Of a stretch of 64,000 nt of DNA, positions 1 through 8,088 are shown piece by piece. Source of the DNA: Paenarthrobacter nitroguajacolicus (lineage in GTDB: Bacteria; Actinomycetota; Actinomycetes; Actinomycetales; Micrococcaceae); contig NZ_VNFK01000005.1 in assembly GCF_007786235.1 (NCBI RefSeq), forward strand, positions 287,231 to 351,230, in the 5' to 3' direction. Positions within the stretch are counted from its first letter, which is position 1. The number at the start of each line of letters is the position of its first letter. Both the position numbers and the translations under genes were made by a program. The notes beneath the pieces are model-generated. The model did no database searches, was not told where the DNA came from, and saw nothing but the letters and a program-made list of their open reading frames with translations.

Positions 1-3000
1 GGTACGGGAGATCCTACGACTGCCGCGGTCACAGGAACTGGTGCTGTCGGCGACCGGTTCTCGAATTTGCGTTCTAGTTCCTGTAGACGCTGGTTGACCG
101 AGGGGATTCTGCGGTTGGGGTCAATGCCGCTTAGCAGCTCGTACTGGGCGAACCCGAATGAAGTACGCCCGGCGGGGCTCTTCTCATAGTCCGTGTAGTA
201 GCTGAGCAGGACGTCGCTTAGCCGTTCCAGGAGACCTGGCTCGCAGCTTTTCGTGGCGGACTCTATTAGCTCGCGGGTGGCCCACCTGGAACTGTTCATG
301 TATCCCAGCTCTAAGTTTCGCGTGTCCGAAGTCAGCCACTGGATGGATTCATTCGCCATGGGATGGGTGGCCAGTGCGCGGCAGGCAAGAAAACGCAATT
401 CCTCCACCTCGCTGGTCATCAGTGGGCGGAGTAGTTCCAGCAGTTCCGGCTCTCGTTTAGCAGGGAGGGTTCGCAGCGCAGTCTCCAGGCCGAAGAACAG
501 TGCATCATCGATCCCGGTGGGTTCGCCGGGGAACCGGTAGTGCCAACGGGTTCCGTGCAGTAAACCGCCATCCTCGCTGGCTTCGGCTGAGTCACCCAAC
601 AAGCTCGTGATGAAGGGCAGTACCTCGGCAACGAAGTGCTCCGGCGCACCTGATGCGACCTTAAGGATGATGTCTTCGCCCCCCGACGAGGAGCTGTTGG
701 GCAGGTGGTCAGTGTCGAAGGGGTCGGTGATGCCGTCCCGGTGTGACAGGGCAGTGGCACGGCGCAGGTAGGCGCCGACGACGCTGGCCGCGGCTGCGGG
801 GGCCTCTTCGGCCAGGGAGTAGAGGATGGTCCAAAAATCGCTGTTGGCCGCAATAGGGCCCCTGACTCCGTCAACTTGGCCTGCTTCCAGTAGTTCGACC
901 GCCAACGGTGCGAGGCCGGGGGAGAGGGACCATGTCACCAGCGCGGCACAGATGGACTTCCATAGCTCAGATTCGCCGATGTGTGGTCTGACCAGCTGGG
1001 CTGCTCGCTCTGGCCTGACTCGAGCGGCAGAAATGAGTTGGTTAGCGATTACAGGGAGTTTGTCCTCGTCAGCCAGCATAGCTTCCCAGTCGCTGGCGGC
1101 ATCGGCCGCATCAAACCAAGATGGGGATGACAGGAGTCCTAGCAATTGTCGGGAACGTCGGGAGGGTCCGAAGGCAAGGGTTCTGACGGCGCGCCAGTCC
1201 TCTGCCGTGGCATCCCACTGACGCAGGAGCACTAGGGGAATATCCAGCAGGTGGGACCGGATCGATTGGCTGGAAAGCAGTCTCACGACGGTGGAAATGA
1301 ACTCCATCCGGTCCGTTTTGGCCAGGTATTCAAGTACCTGCCTGGTCTGGGCACGCCGAAACAGGGCTTGGCCGGACGCCAAAAGAAACTGTTCCAGATC
1401 TCCGCCCTCGGCAATGAATGCCTCTGCGAACAAGTAGTCAAAGTAAGTTTCATGGAAGAAGGAGACTGACGAGTTTTCCTTAAAGAGCACACCGGACGAT
1501 ATCAGCGCGTCCACTTCGGCTGGATCTGCCGAACGCAGTATGGCTGCAGGGGCCCGCAGTACTTCGTTCCGGCTCATGTGTGTGACCAGCCGTCCGGTGA
1601 TGGCAAGCCAGTCAAGAGAACCTATCCGGGCTCGTACGTCGCGTATTACTTGTGCCGTGAAGCGGTCGTAAAGATCGGGGAGGGTCGAAAAGGCCCCGGA
1701 CCTTTCGGATTCGTCCAGTCGACTGAAGATCGCGTAGTGGAGGGGCACTTCAAGCAGCTTCAAGGTTGGTACATCAATACCTTTTGGATCAAGGCCGGAC
1801 CGTTCCAGCGCTTCGGTTACCTGGGCCGGAGTGAACCTGTCGATCCTCAGTTCCGCGACCCGTTCTTTGTCCGCACGCAACCGGCCGAGTCTGGGATCCT
1901 CCTCAAGATCTACGCTGCGGACAACGAGAACCAACCTGAGGTTTGGATGGGCGGCAGCTTCGGACAACACGTCGTCGACAGCATCGTAGTTGTCCTGCAT
2001 TCGGCCGCTATAGGTGGCAACCGCATCAAGCTGGTCGATGAACAGCGCGGCTGCCGAACCATCTGACACACCCGAAAGTAGGACTGCCGGTGAAGCGGAT
2101 AGCGCAGCTGCTTCGCCGAGTGCTTTTGAGGTGTGTATACCGGGGGACGTCCTGTCCATGCTTAGTATGCCGCAGAACCAGCCCATAGTAGTGAGTCGTT
2201 CGAGGACGTTATCGACGAGGGTTGATTTGCCCGACCCTGCGTCCCCGTGAAGTAGAAGAATCTGTTGCCCGGCTGTTTCTGTAGATACCAGCCAATTGAT
2301 GACGCCGTCGATGCGAGCGTGGTCTAGCAGGGCAGTGGAAGGTCTGAGCTGTGATGTCCTCCGGTGATGCCGTTCGATTGTGGCCAAGAGGGATTCGAGT
2401 GTGCTCGGATCCCCTACAAGGTGCCGACGGTTGAACCCCTGCTTCTGCAGATGCGCCCAAGCTTCCGGTCCGGTCACTGTCCGGTGGAGCCGGGAAACCA
2501 GCCAACCGCTGAGTTCATTCATGACGACTTCAGGGTTGTCACTGACGAGCAATTCGTACTTGGCTCGTACGAGCGATTCCAAGTCATGCTCTGTGTGCTG
2601 CTCAACTTGGATATTCCGGAGGTGTCTCCATGCAGCATCGTGGGGGATGCCCCAGTGGGCTGCGATTGCCTCCAGATGCGATTCGGAAGATCCGGCCGCG
2701 ATTGCCAGAAACTCTGGGAGGTTCGCTGCAACTCGAGCCCGTGACGTCAGGTCGGCAAGATCGGATGCAGGAGTGGACAGGACCAAACGGACTTTGTGGC
2801 CGTCCTCCAGATGACGAAGGACCCGGGAAAGGACCTTTCGTTCCTTTAATGCTCCAAGAGTCCAGTTCCTTGTGGATGGAACGTGCTTCACTTGCTCACA
2901 CCATCGGACGCCGCCTTCCTCGATCCAGAACTCTATTCCTTCCCCCTCATCACCCGGAGGCTCAATTCTCATGCGCGACGCCTCGCTGCGTAGCAGTGCG

Positions 3001-3077
3001 GACACCCGGTTGAGTGTCCACCAGGACTCAAACTGGTTACCGAGCTTGTCCGCGGCGCCACCGGGCAGGGCACTCAT
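1..3077 (-). CDS. Partial STAND-type P-loop NTPase with nuclease-like N-terminus; candidate antiphage protein
   Basis: One frame stays open from the ATG at 3077 to base 1 (1,025 codons, no stop), so the 3' end lies outside the window. Residues 14-64 resemble a PD-(D/E)xK nuclease domain of the DUF4297/Cap4 sort: a GNQFESWW opening, acidic residues near 45-50 and EQVKH at 61-65. A Walker A motif (GDAGSGKST) is at 278-286, a Walker B-like FIDQLD at 346-351 followed by SGR, and an arginine after a beta strand at 387. FFHETYFDY at 540-548 is typical of STAND/NACHT ATPases. Beyond about 550 the protein is Leu/Ala-rich and helical, as expected of a repeat sensor. Antiviral STAND (Avs) proteins share the order effector, NTPase, repeat sensor; a defence role here is inference. 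The ATG overlaps the stop of the upstream 119-residue gene (ATGA). Confidence 0.85.
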   Translation of the reverse strand, partial: MSALPGGAADKLGNQFESWWTLNRVSALLRSEASRMRIEPPGDEGEGIEFWIEEGGVRWCEQVKHVPSTRNWTLGALKERKVLSRVLRHLEDGHKVRLVLSTPASDLADLTSRARVAANLPEFLAIAAGSSESHLEAIAAHWGIPHDAAWRHLRNIQVEQHTEHDLESLVRAKYELLVSDNPEVVMNELSGWLVSRLHRTVTGPEAWAHLQKQGFNRRHLVGDPSTLESLLATIERHHRRTSQLRPSTALLDHARIDGVINWLVSTETAGQQILLLHGDAGSGKSTLVDNVLERLTTMGWFCGILSMDRTSPGIHTSKALGEAAALSASPAVLLSGVSDGSAAALFIDQLDAVATYSGRMQDNYDAVDDVLSEAAAHPNLRLVLVVRSVDLEEDPRLGRLRADKERVAELRIDRFTPAQVTEALERSGLDPKGIDVPTLKLLEVPLHYAIFSRLDESERSGAFSTLPDLYDRFTAQVIRDVRARIGSLDWLAITGRLVTHMSRNEVLRAPAAILRSADPAEVDALISSGVLFKENSSVSFFHETYFDYLFAEAFIAEGGDLEQFLLASGQALFRRAQTRQVLEYLAKTDRMEFISTVVRLLSSQSIRSHLLDIPLVLLRQWDATAEDWRAVRTLAFGPSRRSRQLLGLLSSPSWFDAADAASDWEAMLADEDKLPVIANQLISAARVRPERAAQLVRPHIGESELWKSICAALVTWSLSPGLAPLAVELLEAGQVDGVRGPIAANSDFWTILYSLAEEAPAAAASVVGAYLRRATALSHRDGITDPFDTDHLPNSSSSGGEDIILKVASGAPEHFVAEVLPFITSLLGDSAEASEDGGLLHGTRWHYRFPGEPTGIDDALFFGLETALRTLPAKREPELLELLRPLMTSEVEELRFLACRALATHPMANESIQWLTSDTRNLELGYMNSSRWATRELIESATKSCEPGLLERLSDVLLSYYTDYEKSPAGRTSFGFAQYELLSGIDPNRRIPSVNQRLQELERKFENRSPTAPVPVTAAVVGSPV

Positions 3078-3433
3078 GCCGTCGCCCCGTCGATGTCGTT
3101 GTGGCACCCTTCTAGGGTCTGATCATCTCGGTGTCTGTCCATCATCCGTAACACCAGTTGTTTGCGGCTGAGCCGGCCCTGGGCTTTGGCGGCTTGCATG
3201 CCCTCGCATGTGCGGGCCCGAACGGGGTGCCTCGAGTTATGAACAGATCCGTGGACGCTGAACTTGGCAGTATTCTTCGTGAGTTGTTCGATGATGCCGT
3301 AGTAGTCATTCACAGTCTGTGCGGTGTAGACGCGTTCCTTCAGAACACCCAAGGCCGTGACCCCGGGCCGGCCGGCAGAGGGCTTCGGATCACTCGTCGG
3401 GACGGGTGCATGGCCGACGATGTGTGCAGTCAT
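3074..3433 (-). CDS. Small protein translationally coupled to the STAND NTPase
   Basis: A 119-residue frame whose TGA overlaps the ATG of the NTPase gene in an ATGA arrangement, which strongly suggests co-translation. The protein is hydrophilic, with a proline-rich first 25 residues and a basic C-terminal half (for example LSRKQLVLRMMDRHRD). It has no signal peptide or membrane segment and I do not recognise a family. No clear ribosome binding site precedes the ATG at 3433, so a shorter product is possible. By position it could be a regulator, chaperone or accessory subunit of the NTPase; that is inference only. Confidence 0.6.
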   Translation of the reverse strand: MTAHIVGHAPVPTSDPKPSAGRPGVTALGVLKERVYTAQTVNDYYGIIEQLTKNTAKFSVHGSVHNSRHPVRARTCEGMQAAKAQGRLSRKQLVLRMMDRHRDDQTLEGCHNDIDGATA

Positions 3434-3507
3434 ATCGAAGAGCGTAACGTCTAGCTTCTATCAAAGGGCATTACTACGGGTCTAGGACATCCCTCTAGAC
3501 TCCACCT

Positions 3508-4218
3508 ATGTCAAGCGGATTTCGTTTTGGAGAACTCTGGGGCATCGACGCTACTGCCTGGGTTGGGTTCTGGGGCACCGTTGTCGGTGCCGTGGTGGCG
3601 ATTTCGGTACTCGTTATGTCTAATAGGCACCAGCGAAGGATACTTGCTGCGCAGCTGGCACAGTTGGAGGTTCATCACGCCAATGAGATGAAAAAACTAC
3701 AAGAGCTGACTGAAGAGCAGTTTGCCAATCAGCTGTCCGCCTCGCGGCTCGAACGGGAGCTTGCGGCTATGTCCGCCGCCTATAGAACCACTCAAAATGT
3801 GCTCGCTACCACGCTTGATACAGCTGGACTGGAAGCGTGGCAGAAAAGTATGAGTGACGCCACCAACATGTGGTCGCTGAACACCAGTCAACGAGGTGAA
3901 GGCCGCGCCATGATTCGATTGTTGGGCGGCTTACTTTGTCGCTTCGCTGAGTTGTTGGTAGTCGACACTTTGGAAAGCAAGCCGACTGCAGTGGAGAAGA
4001 GATACAGCGACATGCTTTTTAATTACTCATTTTCGTCGTTCCAGCGCTTCCGGGAACTCATCCTGGACTGGTCGGAGCTGACGGACCCGGAACGCGCTGG
4101 GAGACTAAGCGGCCTCGTCGGAGAGATGCAGACAGCTCAAAGCGAACTTTTTGTGACACTAATGGCAAGCCCAAACCGCGAGATGCCGTCCGAGGACAAA
4201 CAAAGCCACCAACCCTAG
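3508..4218 (+). CDS. Single-pass membrane protein with coiled coil, unknown function
   Basis: A 236-residue product. Residues about 18-38 form one hydrophobic segment (FWGTVVGAVVAISVLVM), followed by a basic NRHQRR stop-transfer and a charged, heptad-like stretch to about residue 90 that should be a coiled coil. The rest is helical and soluble. No known domain was recognised. It is transcribed divergently from the NTPase pair with only 74 bp between the start codons. A TAGACT hexamer at 3496-3501 sits exactly 6 nt before the ATG, consistent with leaderless transcription. It may belong to the same accessory module; function unknown. Confidence 0.7.
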   Translation: MSSGFRFGELWGIDATAWVGFWGTVVGAVVAISVLVMSNRHQRRILAAQLAQLEVHHANEMKKLQELTEEQFANQLSASRLERELAAMSAAYRTTQNVLATTLDTAGLEAWQKSMSDATNMWSLNTSQRGEGRAMIRLLGGLLCRFAELLVVDTLESKPTAVEKRYSDMLFNYSFSSFQRFRELILDWSELTDPERAGRLSGLVGEMQTAQSELFVTLMASPNREMPSEDKQSHQP

Positions 4219-4401
4219 CCGAGGAGGCATAAATCCTCTGATCAGGGGCCCATCAGGACCAGGACTCACCGCCCCGCGCGGCCGTATCTGTCTGCGCTTA
4301 CCGATCAGGCTCGACGATGCGCCCTTGCCTAGTTCTAGCACACTTTTCGACACGGCTCCGCGCTGCCGGAAAGTGTCAGAGCTGGTCTGTAGTGTTGATA
4401 G

Positions 4402-5793
4402 GTGACCGACGTGATCGACTGGCCCGTAATCAAAGACGACATCTCTCGCGGTGCTCCATTGGCAATGCTATTACTGGGATCCTCTCAGTGGGTGCACCGT
4501 CGCGTCGATTCACTGGCCCTCGGGGAGAGCGGCACTACCCGCCGCTCGGTCTCATTCGATGTGACTGTTCCTAAAGACCTGCAAATTCCCCTGACAAATG
4601 CGCAGGTCCAAGTTCTCGTTCCTCTTGCCCTCATTGAGAAAGGCGCTCTTCGCAGAGTCACGACAAAGGATCCATCAGGTCACCCACTGCCCATTCTCGG
4701 TGCCCGAGACAATTCAAGGCTCTCGGCGGAGATGCTCCTTTTCATGCTCGACGCAACCCCCGGCGGGTTGGCCGAGGCCCACGACGCGAAGCTTTTCACT
4801 CTCCTTCAGGATGTCGTGGCATTCCAGCCTGGAACGGGCAGCGATGAACAACGGGCACGTCTGGAGGCCGGGATTGTGGTGGCTGCCCAGGCAAAGGGCT
4901 ACGCCGCGGACGTGTCGGAGCTCATCCAGGAGATCGCCAAGGGTTTCTTGGACCATTTCCTGCTCGTAGCTGTCGTGGACTCGGATCTCGTCGGCCAGCG
5001 GGTGGTCCTGAAATTCTCCTACGACCGTGACTTGCCTACTCCTTCGCCTTGGAACCGGGTCGGAGTGATCGACTTCTCGATGCCCGACGTAGGACTCGCC
5101 CGGAGCCAGCACGTGGAATTCGAAGCTCCCGCTGGCCTCATTGTCAAACAGTTAAAGGTGACCGAGACTTTCGCCGGTGAGCCCGTCAGACAACCCTTTC
5201 AGGACACGCCTAGCGGGCCGCGTGCAAGCGCCCACGTCGCGTTCACGCCTCTCCGTTCGACGTCAGGTGCGATTGTTCGAGCCAGGGTCGCTCCCGCTGG
5301 TGCGGGTATCCTCTCATTCACAATCATTGCCACGGTAGCTCTTGCCGTGTTCGCGATGTTCGTGGCCGGGGAGAAGTTCTGGGACTGGAAAATCCTGACG
5401 ACGAGGTCCCTTCCGTCCCAAGCTGTGTCGCTCATTCTCATTGGCCCCGCCTTGTTTCTGTCTTGGATGGCAAGGGCGCCGGAGCACAGGACGCTTGCAA
5501 CGCTGCTGCAGCCCTTGAGGCTGATTCTGATCTGCTGCACGGCCGTTCTCATTTCGGCCGGTGTAGCCGTGGCCTTCCCGCTGGAGAAGTTGGCGAGGGA
5601 TGTGGTCTGGACTGGTGTTCCCATCGCTGCCTGTGCCATCCTCGTTCTGCTCGCCGTCTATCTGTCGAATGTCCCACGCGGCGTCGCGAAAACCGGGATT
5701 AGGTTCGGGCGTCTTGCTCGAATGGCAGGCACCACAGCCAAGGATCTGCTTCGGAAGGCCTGCCGTCTGTTGAAGCGAAGTTCGACCCCGTAG
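4402..5793 (+). CDS. Polytopic membrane protein with large soluble N-terminal half, unknown function
   Basis: A 463-residue product starting at GTG 4402, 6 nt after a TAGTGT hexamer (4390-4395), which suggests a leaderless mRNA; a second in-frame GTG at 4411 is possible. Residues 1-295 are soluble and of mixed alpha/beta character. From about 300 to 430 there are four hydrophobic segments, followed by a very basic tail (LLRKACRLLKRSS). I recognise no family. The 73-residue gene follows after 25 bp and is probably in the same transcript. The overall plan, a soluble domain ahead of a four-helix membrane bundle, fits a membrane-anchored sensor or effector, but nothing seen proves it. Confidence 0.7.
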   Translation: MTDVIDWPVIKDDISRGAPLAMLLLGSSQWVHRRVDSLALGESGTTRRSVSFDVTVPKDLQIPLTNAQVQVLVPLALIEKGALRRVTTKDPSGHPLPILGARDNSRLSAEMLLFMLDATPGGLAEAHDAKLFTLLQDVVAFQPGTGSDEQRARLEAGIVVAAQAKGYAADVSELIQEIAKGFLDHFLLVAVVDSDLVGQRVVLKFSYDRDLPTPSPWNRVGVIDFSMPDVGLARSQHVEFEAPAGLIVKQLKVTETFAGEPVRQPFQDTPSGPRASAHVAFTPLRSTSGAIVRARVAPAGAGILSFTIIATVALAVFAMFVAGEKFWDWKILTTRSLPSQAVSLILIGPALFLSWMARAPEHRTLATLLQPLRLILICCTAVLISAGVAVAFPLEKLARDVVWTGVPIAACAILVLLAVYLSNVPRGVAKTGIRFGRLARMAGTTAKDLLRKACRLLKRSSTP

Positions 5794-5818
5794 AATCTTT
5801 TCAACGAAGGAGGTTGAA

Positions 5819-6040
5819 ATGGCAACAACCAAGGCGTCAAAGCGTCAGGGCAAGAACGCTAGGGTGAGTCGTGCGGATGCCGATATCCGCATCGATCTAG
5901 GGGGAGGCTCCATGGTCAGTGACGACATCTCCCTCACTCCTGAGCAGGCTGATCGCGCTATGGAGACGCTGTTTGACCGACTCAAGGACTCATTCTCCAA
6001 GGAACCTGTCTATAAGAATCTGCGTCAGTTCGGCGCTTGA
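5819..6040 (+). CDS. Small soluble protein, unknown function
   Basis: A 73-residue product behind a strong ribosome binding site (AAGGAGG, 5807-5813) and 25 bp after the 463-residue membrane protein gene, so probably its operon partner. The N-terminus is basic (KASKRQGK). The centre contains DIRIDLGGGSMVSDDISL and the C-terminal half is a predicted amphipathic helix (PEQADRAMETLFDRLKD). No family was recognised. A hairpin begins 9 bp after the stop codon. Confidence 0.65.
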   Translation: MATTKASKRQGKNARVSRADADIRIDLGGGSMVSDDISLTPEQADRAMETLFDRLKDSFSKEPVYKNLRQFGA

Positions 6041-6048
6041 GATCTTTA

Positions 6049-6079
6049 GGTAGGGAGCATCGCGAAGATGGTCCCTACC
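6049..6079 (+). terminator. Hairpin after the small-protein gene
   Basis: GGTAGGGA (6049-6056) pairs with TCCCTACC (6072-6079) around a 15-nt loop, starting 9 bp after the stop codon at 6040. The downstream sequence is only moderately T-rich, so termination is probable rather than certain. Confidence 0.55.
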
Positions 6080-6891
6080 TCTTCGGTTTCAACGGTGCCC
6101 CGCCGCAGGTAGTGCGAACTTGACCTCCTGTGACGGTCGAAAAGTAACCTACGACGGGCTCCCTTTCGACCATCGCTGACAAGTGGCTTAGCCGCAGAGC
6201 CGGCAGCCCTAATCCAATCGGGTGTCCACCGGTCCAACTAGCTTTAACACGTTGCGAATCAGTTCGCCTCGGGATGTTCCGAGCAGGACGCCCTGAGGAA
6301 CGGGGGCCAGACCAACAGTCATCTAAGCCCCGGAATGCCGAGCAATCCGTCCGATCGCGGCACGACAAGATGCGTCCGAATTAGCTCGTCTGACGAGATG
6401 TGCAGTGAGCTACTTAGATAAGATCGAGCCCCATGTCCAAAGCGAGTAATTTCGATTGTGCAGCGGCCTGCTAGCATCACCAACGACTTCGCTCAGACTG
6501 CGCGTGCTCGGAGTCAGTTCCGTCGCGTCAAAGGATCCTTTAATGCGACCCCTCTCGTAAGGCCTCGGTGAATCGGTATGCCTCCGAACCAAGGCCTTGC
6601 GACGTCCAAGCAAACTGTCTCATTGTTGATTTTCTCAACTTGGATGAGTTCACGCCTCTAACGAGACTTTGGGCGGCATATCCATTCGTGATGACGCCTG
6701 TGGTGGCGTGCGCCCCGAGCAATCACCAAGTCGGTACCCCAACGCCTCTTCCGTGTTCACTTCAGCGGTCGAACTTCGACTGACCGTCAGTCCAGTTCGA
6801 TGCTCGTGCTGCGGCTAAGCTGAGGAGCGCCGCTGGGCATGCCACGGCAATTGCGCAGAAGCGGTCGAACGGCTCGAGGAAGGATAATCGA
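6080..6891. other. Gene-free interval before the lacI-type gene
   Basis: About 810 bp in which no reading frame has a plausible start, codon use or recognisable motif. No tRNA, transposase remnant or terminal repeat was seen. An 11-bp sequence AGCGGTCGAAC occurs at 6764-6774 and again at 6860-6870, the latter just upstream of the ribosome binding site of the LacI-type gene; it could be a regulatory direct repeat. The interval separates the accessory left end from the conserved sugar operon and may mark the edge of an insertion. Confidence 0.5.
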
Positions 6892-7887
6892 ATGGCTCGA
6901 GCGACAGTTCAGGACGTCGCCAGGACTGCGGGTGTGTCCGTAGGGACGGTCTCACGCGTCTTGAACGGGAGCTCGGCTGTCAGTGCGTCGGCCAAGGAAA
7001 AGGTTAACGCTGCCATCAAGGAGCTGAGCTACCGTCCGCTCGCCTCAGCAAGGGATCTCCGAAGAGACCGCACAATGCGGGTCCTGGCCTTAGCGAAGAA
7101 CCTCGACTCCCTCGTGATCAGCGAAGTCTTCCGGGGCGTAGGAGACGCGGCCGCGGACAATGGCTACGTCAGCCTTATCGCCGCCACAGACGGGGATCGC
7201 GACCGCGAACAGCAACTCGTGGACATGCTGAGAAACGGATCGGTAGACGGCCTCGTAATCTTCTCGCCCACCATGCCGGACGACGAGGTCAACTCAGTCG
7301 CCGAGCAACTGAGTGTGATCCAGGTCTGTGAAATTGTCGATGCTGAGGCGGCCTTCGGGGTCTCCATCGATGACCGTCAGGCAGCCTACGACATCACCAA
7401 ACACCTGATCGACACGGGCGCCAAGAAGCTGGCCATGCTCGCCCACAGGGGAGCCCGCTCGGGTCGGCTGCGTGAGGAAGGCTTCCGCCAGGCACTCAAG
7501 GAAGCAGGCTTGGAACAAGACCAGATCCTGTTCGGCGAAGGCAACTTCGGTTTCCACTCGGGCAGAGCACTCACAAAGAAACTCCTGGGACAGAAAGACC
7601 TTCCCGACGCCGTCTTCTGCGGCACCGACGTAGTCGCCGCGGGTTGCGTCCGTGAACTCACCGATGCAGGCCTAAAGGTCCCGGAGGACATCGCCGTAGC
7701 AGGCTTCGACGACTCAGCCCAGGCGGAAATGTGCGTTCCGGAGCTGACCACCGTAAGGCAACCAGCCTACGAAATGGGCCGCGTAGCCTTCGCTGAACTC
7801 CTGGAACGAATGACAATCGAGGGTTCACATCGCAAGGGAAGAACCTTCCTCCCGCACGAACTCGTCATCCGGGACTCCACCAAATAA
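6892..7887 (+). CDS. LacI-family transcriptional repressor
   Basis: A 331-residue protein with the family's standard plan. The N-terminal helix-turn-helix spans residues 5-25 (VQDVARTAGVSVGTVSRVLN), followed by the hinge helix (YRPLASARDL) and a periplasmic-binding-protein-like effector domain ending around PHELVIRDST. The ATG at 6892 follows GAGGAAGGA. It lies directly upstream of the sugar-uptake operon, whose leader carries two copies of a LacI-type palindrome, so it very probably represses that operon. The inducer is unknown, presumably the sugar or a metabolite made by the dehydrogenases encoded downstream. Confidence 0.95.
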   Translation: MARATVQDVARTAGVSVGTVSRVLNGSSAVSASAKEKVNAAIKELSYRPLASARDLRRDRTMRVLALAKNLDSLVISEVFRGVGDAAADNGYVSLIAATDGDRDREQQLVDMLRNGSVDGLVIFSPTMPDDEVNSVAEQLSVIQVCEIVDAEAAFGVSIDDRQAAYDITKHLIDTGAKKLAMLAHRGARSGRLREEGFRQALKEAGLEQDQILFGEGNFGFHSGRALTKKLLGQKDLPDAVFCGTDVVAAGCVRELTDAGLKVPEDIAVAGFDDSAQAEMCVPELTTVRQPAYEMGRVAFAELLERMTIEGSHRKGRTFLPHELVIRDSTK

Positions 7888-7893
7888 AGAGGG

Positions 7894-7923
7894 TTGACAG
7901 CTCTCCGTGGTCCCTGTCACACT
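7894..7923 (+). promoter_or_regulatory. Candidate promoter of the sugar operon
   Basis: A perfect -35 hexamer TTGACA (7894-7899) is followed after about 18 nt by a weak -10 (CACACT, 7918-7923). The first operator begins 4 bp further on, covering the expected start of transcription, so a bound LacI-type protein would block initiation. Confidence 0.5.
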
Positions 7924-7927
7924 ACTT

Positions 7928-7941
7928 TGGAATCGATTCCA
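7928..7941. promoter_or_regulatory. LacI-family operator O1
   Basis: A perfect 14-bp palindrome TGGAATCGATTCCA with the central CG step typical of LacI-family operators. It is identical to the second copy at 7973-7986; the centres are 45 bp apart, about four helical turns. Confidence 0.85.
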
Positions 7942-7972
7942 CGGCCGCAAGACCGATTCTTTTGAACACATT

Positions 7973-7986
7973 TGGAATCGATTCCA
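7973..7986. promoter_or_regulatory. LacI-family operator O2
   Basis: Second exact copy of TGGAATCGATTCCA, 45 bp from the first. It lies within a possible upstream extension of the binding-protein frame, which argues that the real start of that gene is the later GTG at 8089. Confidence 0.85.
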
Positions 7987-8088
7987 CGAACCATATGCAC
8001 CACCGGCAAAGAAGCCACCCCTCAGGACGCGGGACAGCCCAAACGCGCACTGAACGCCACCCACCCACAGCCACCAAAGGAGCCACTT

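Noticed and set aside
7972..8088. Earlier ATG for the sugar-binding lipoprotein
   Set aside because: It would put the operator in the coding region and place the lipobox cysteine at residue 73. The GTG at 8089 has a proper ribosome binding site and signal peptide.
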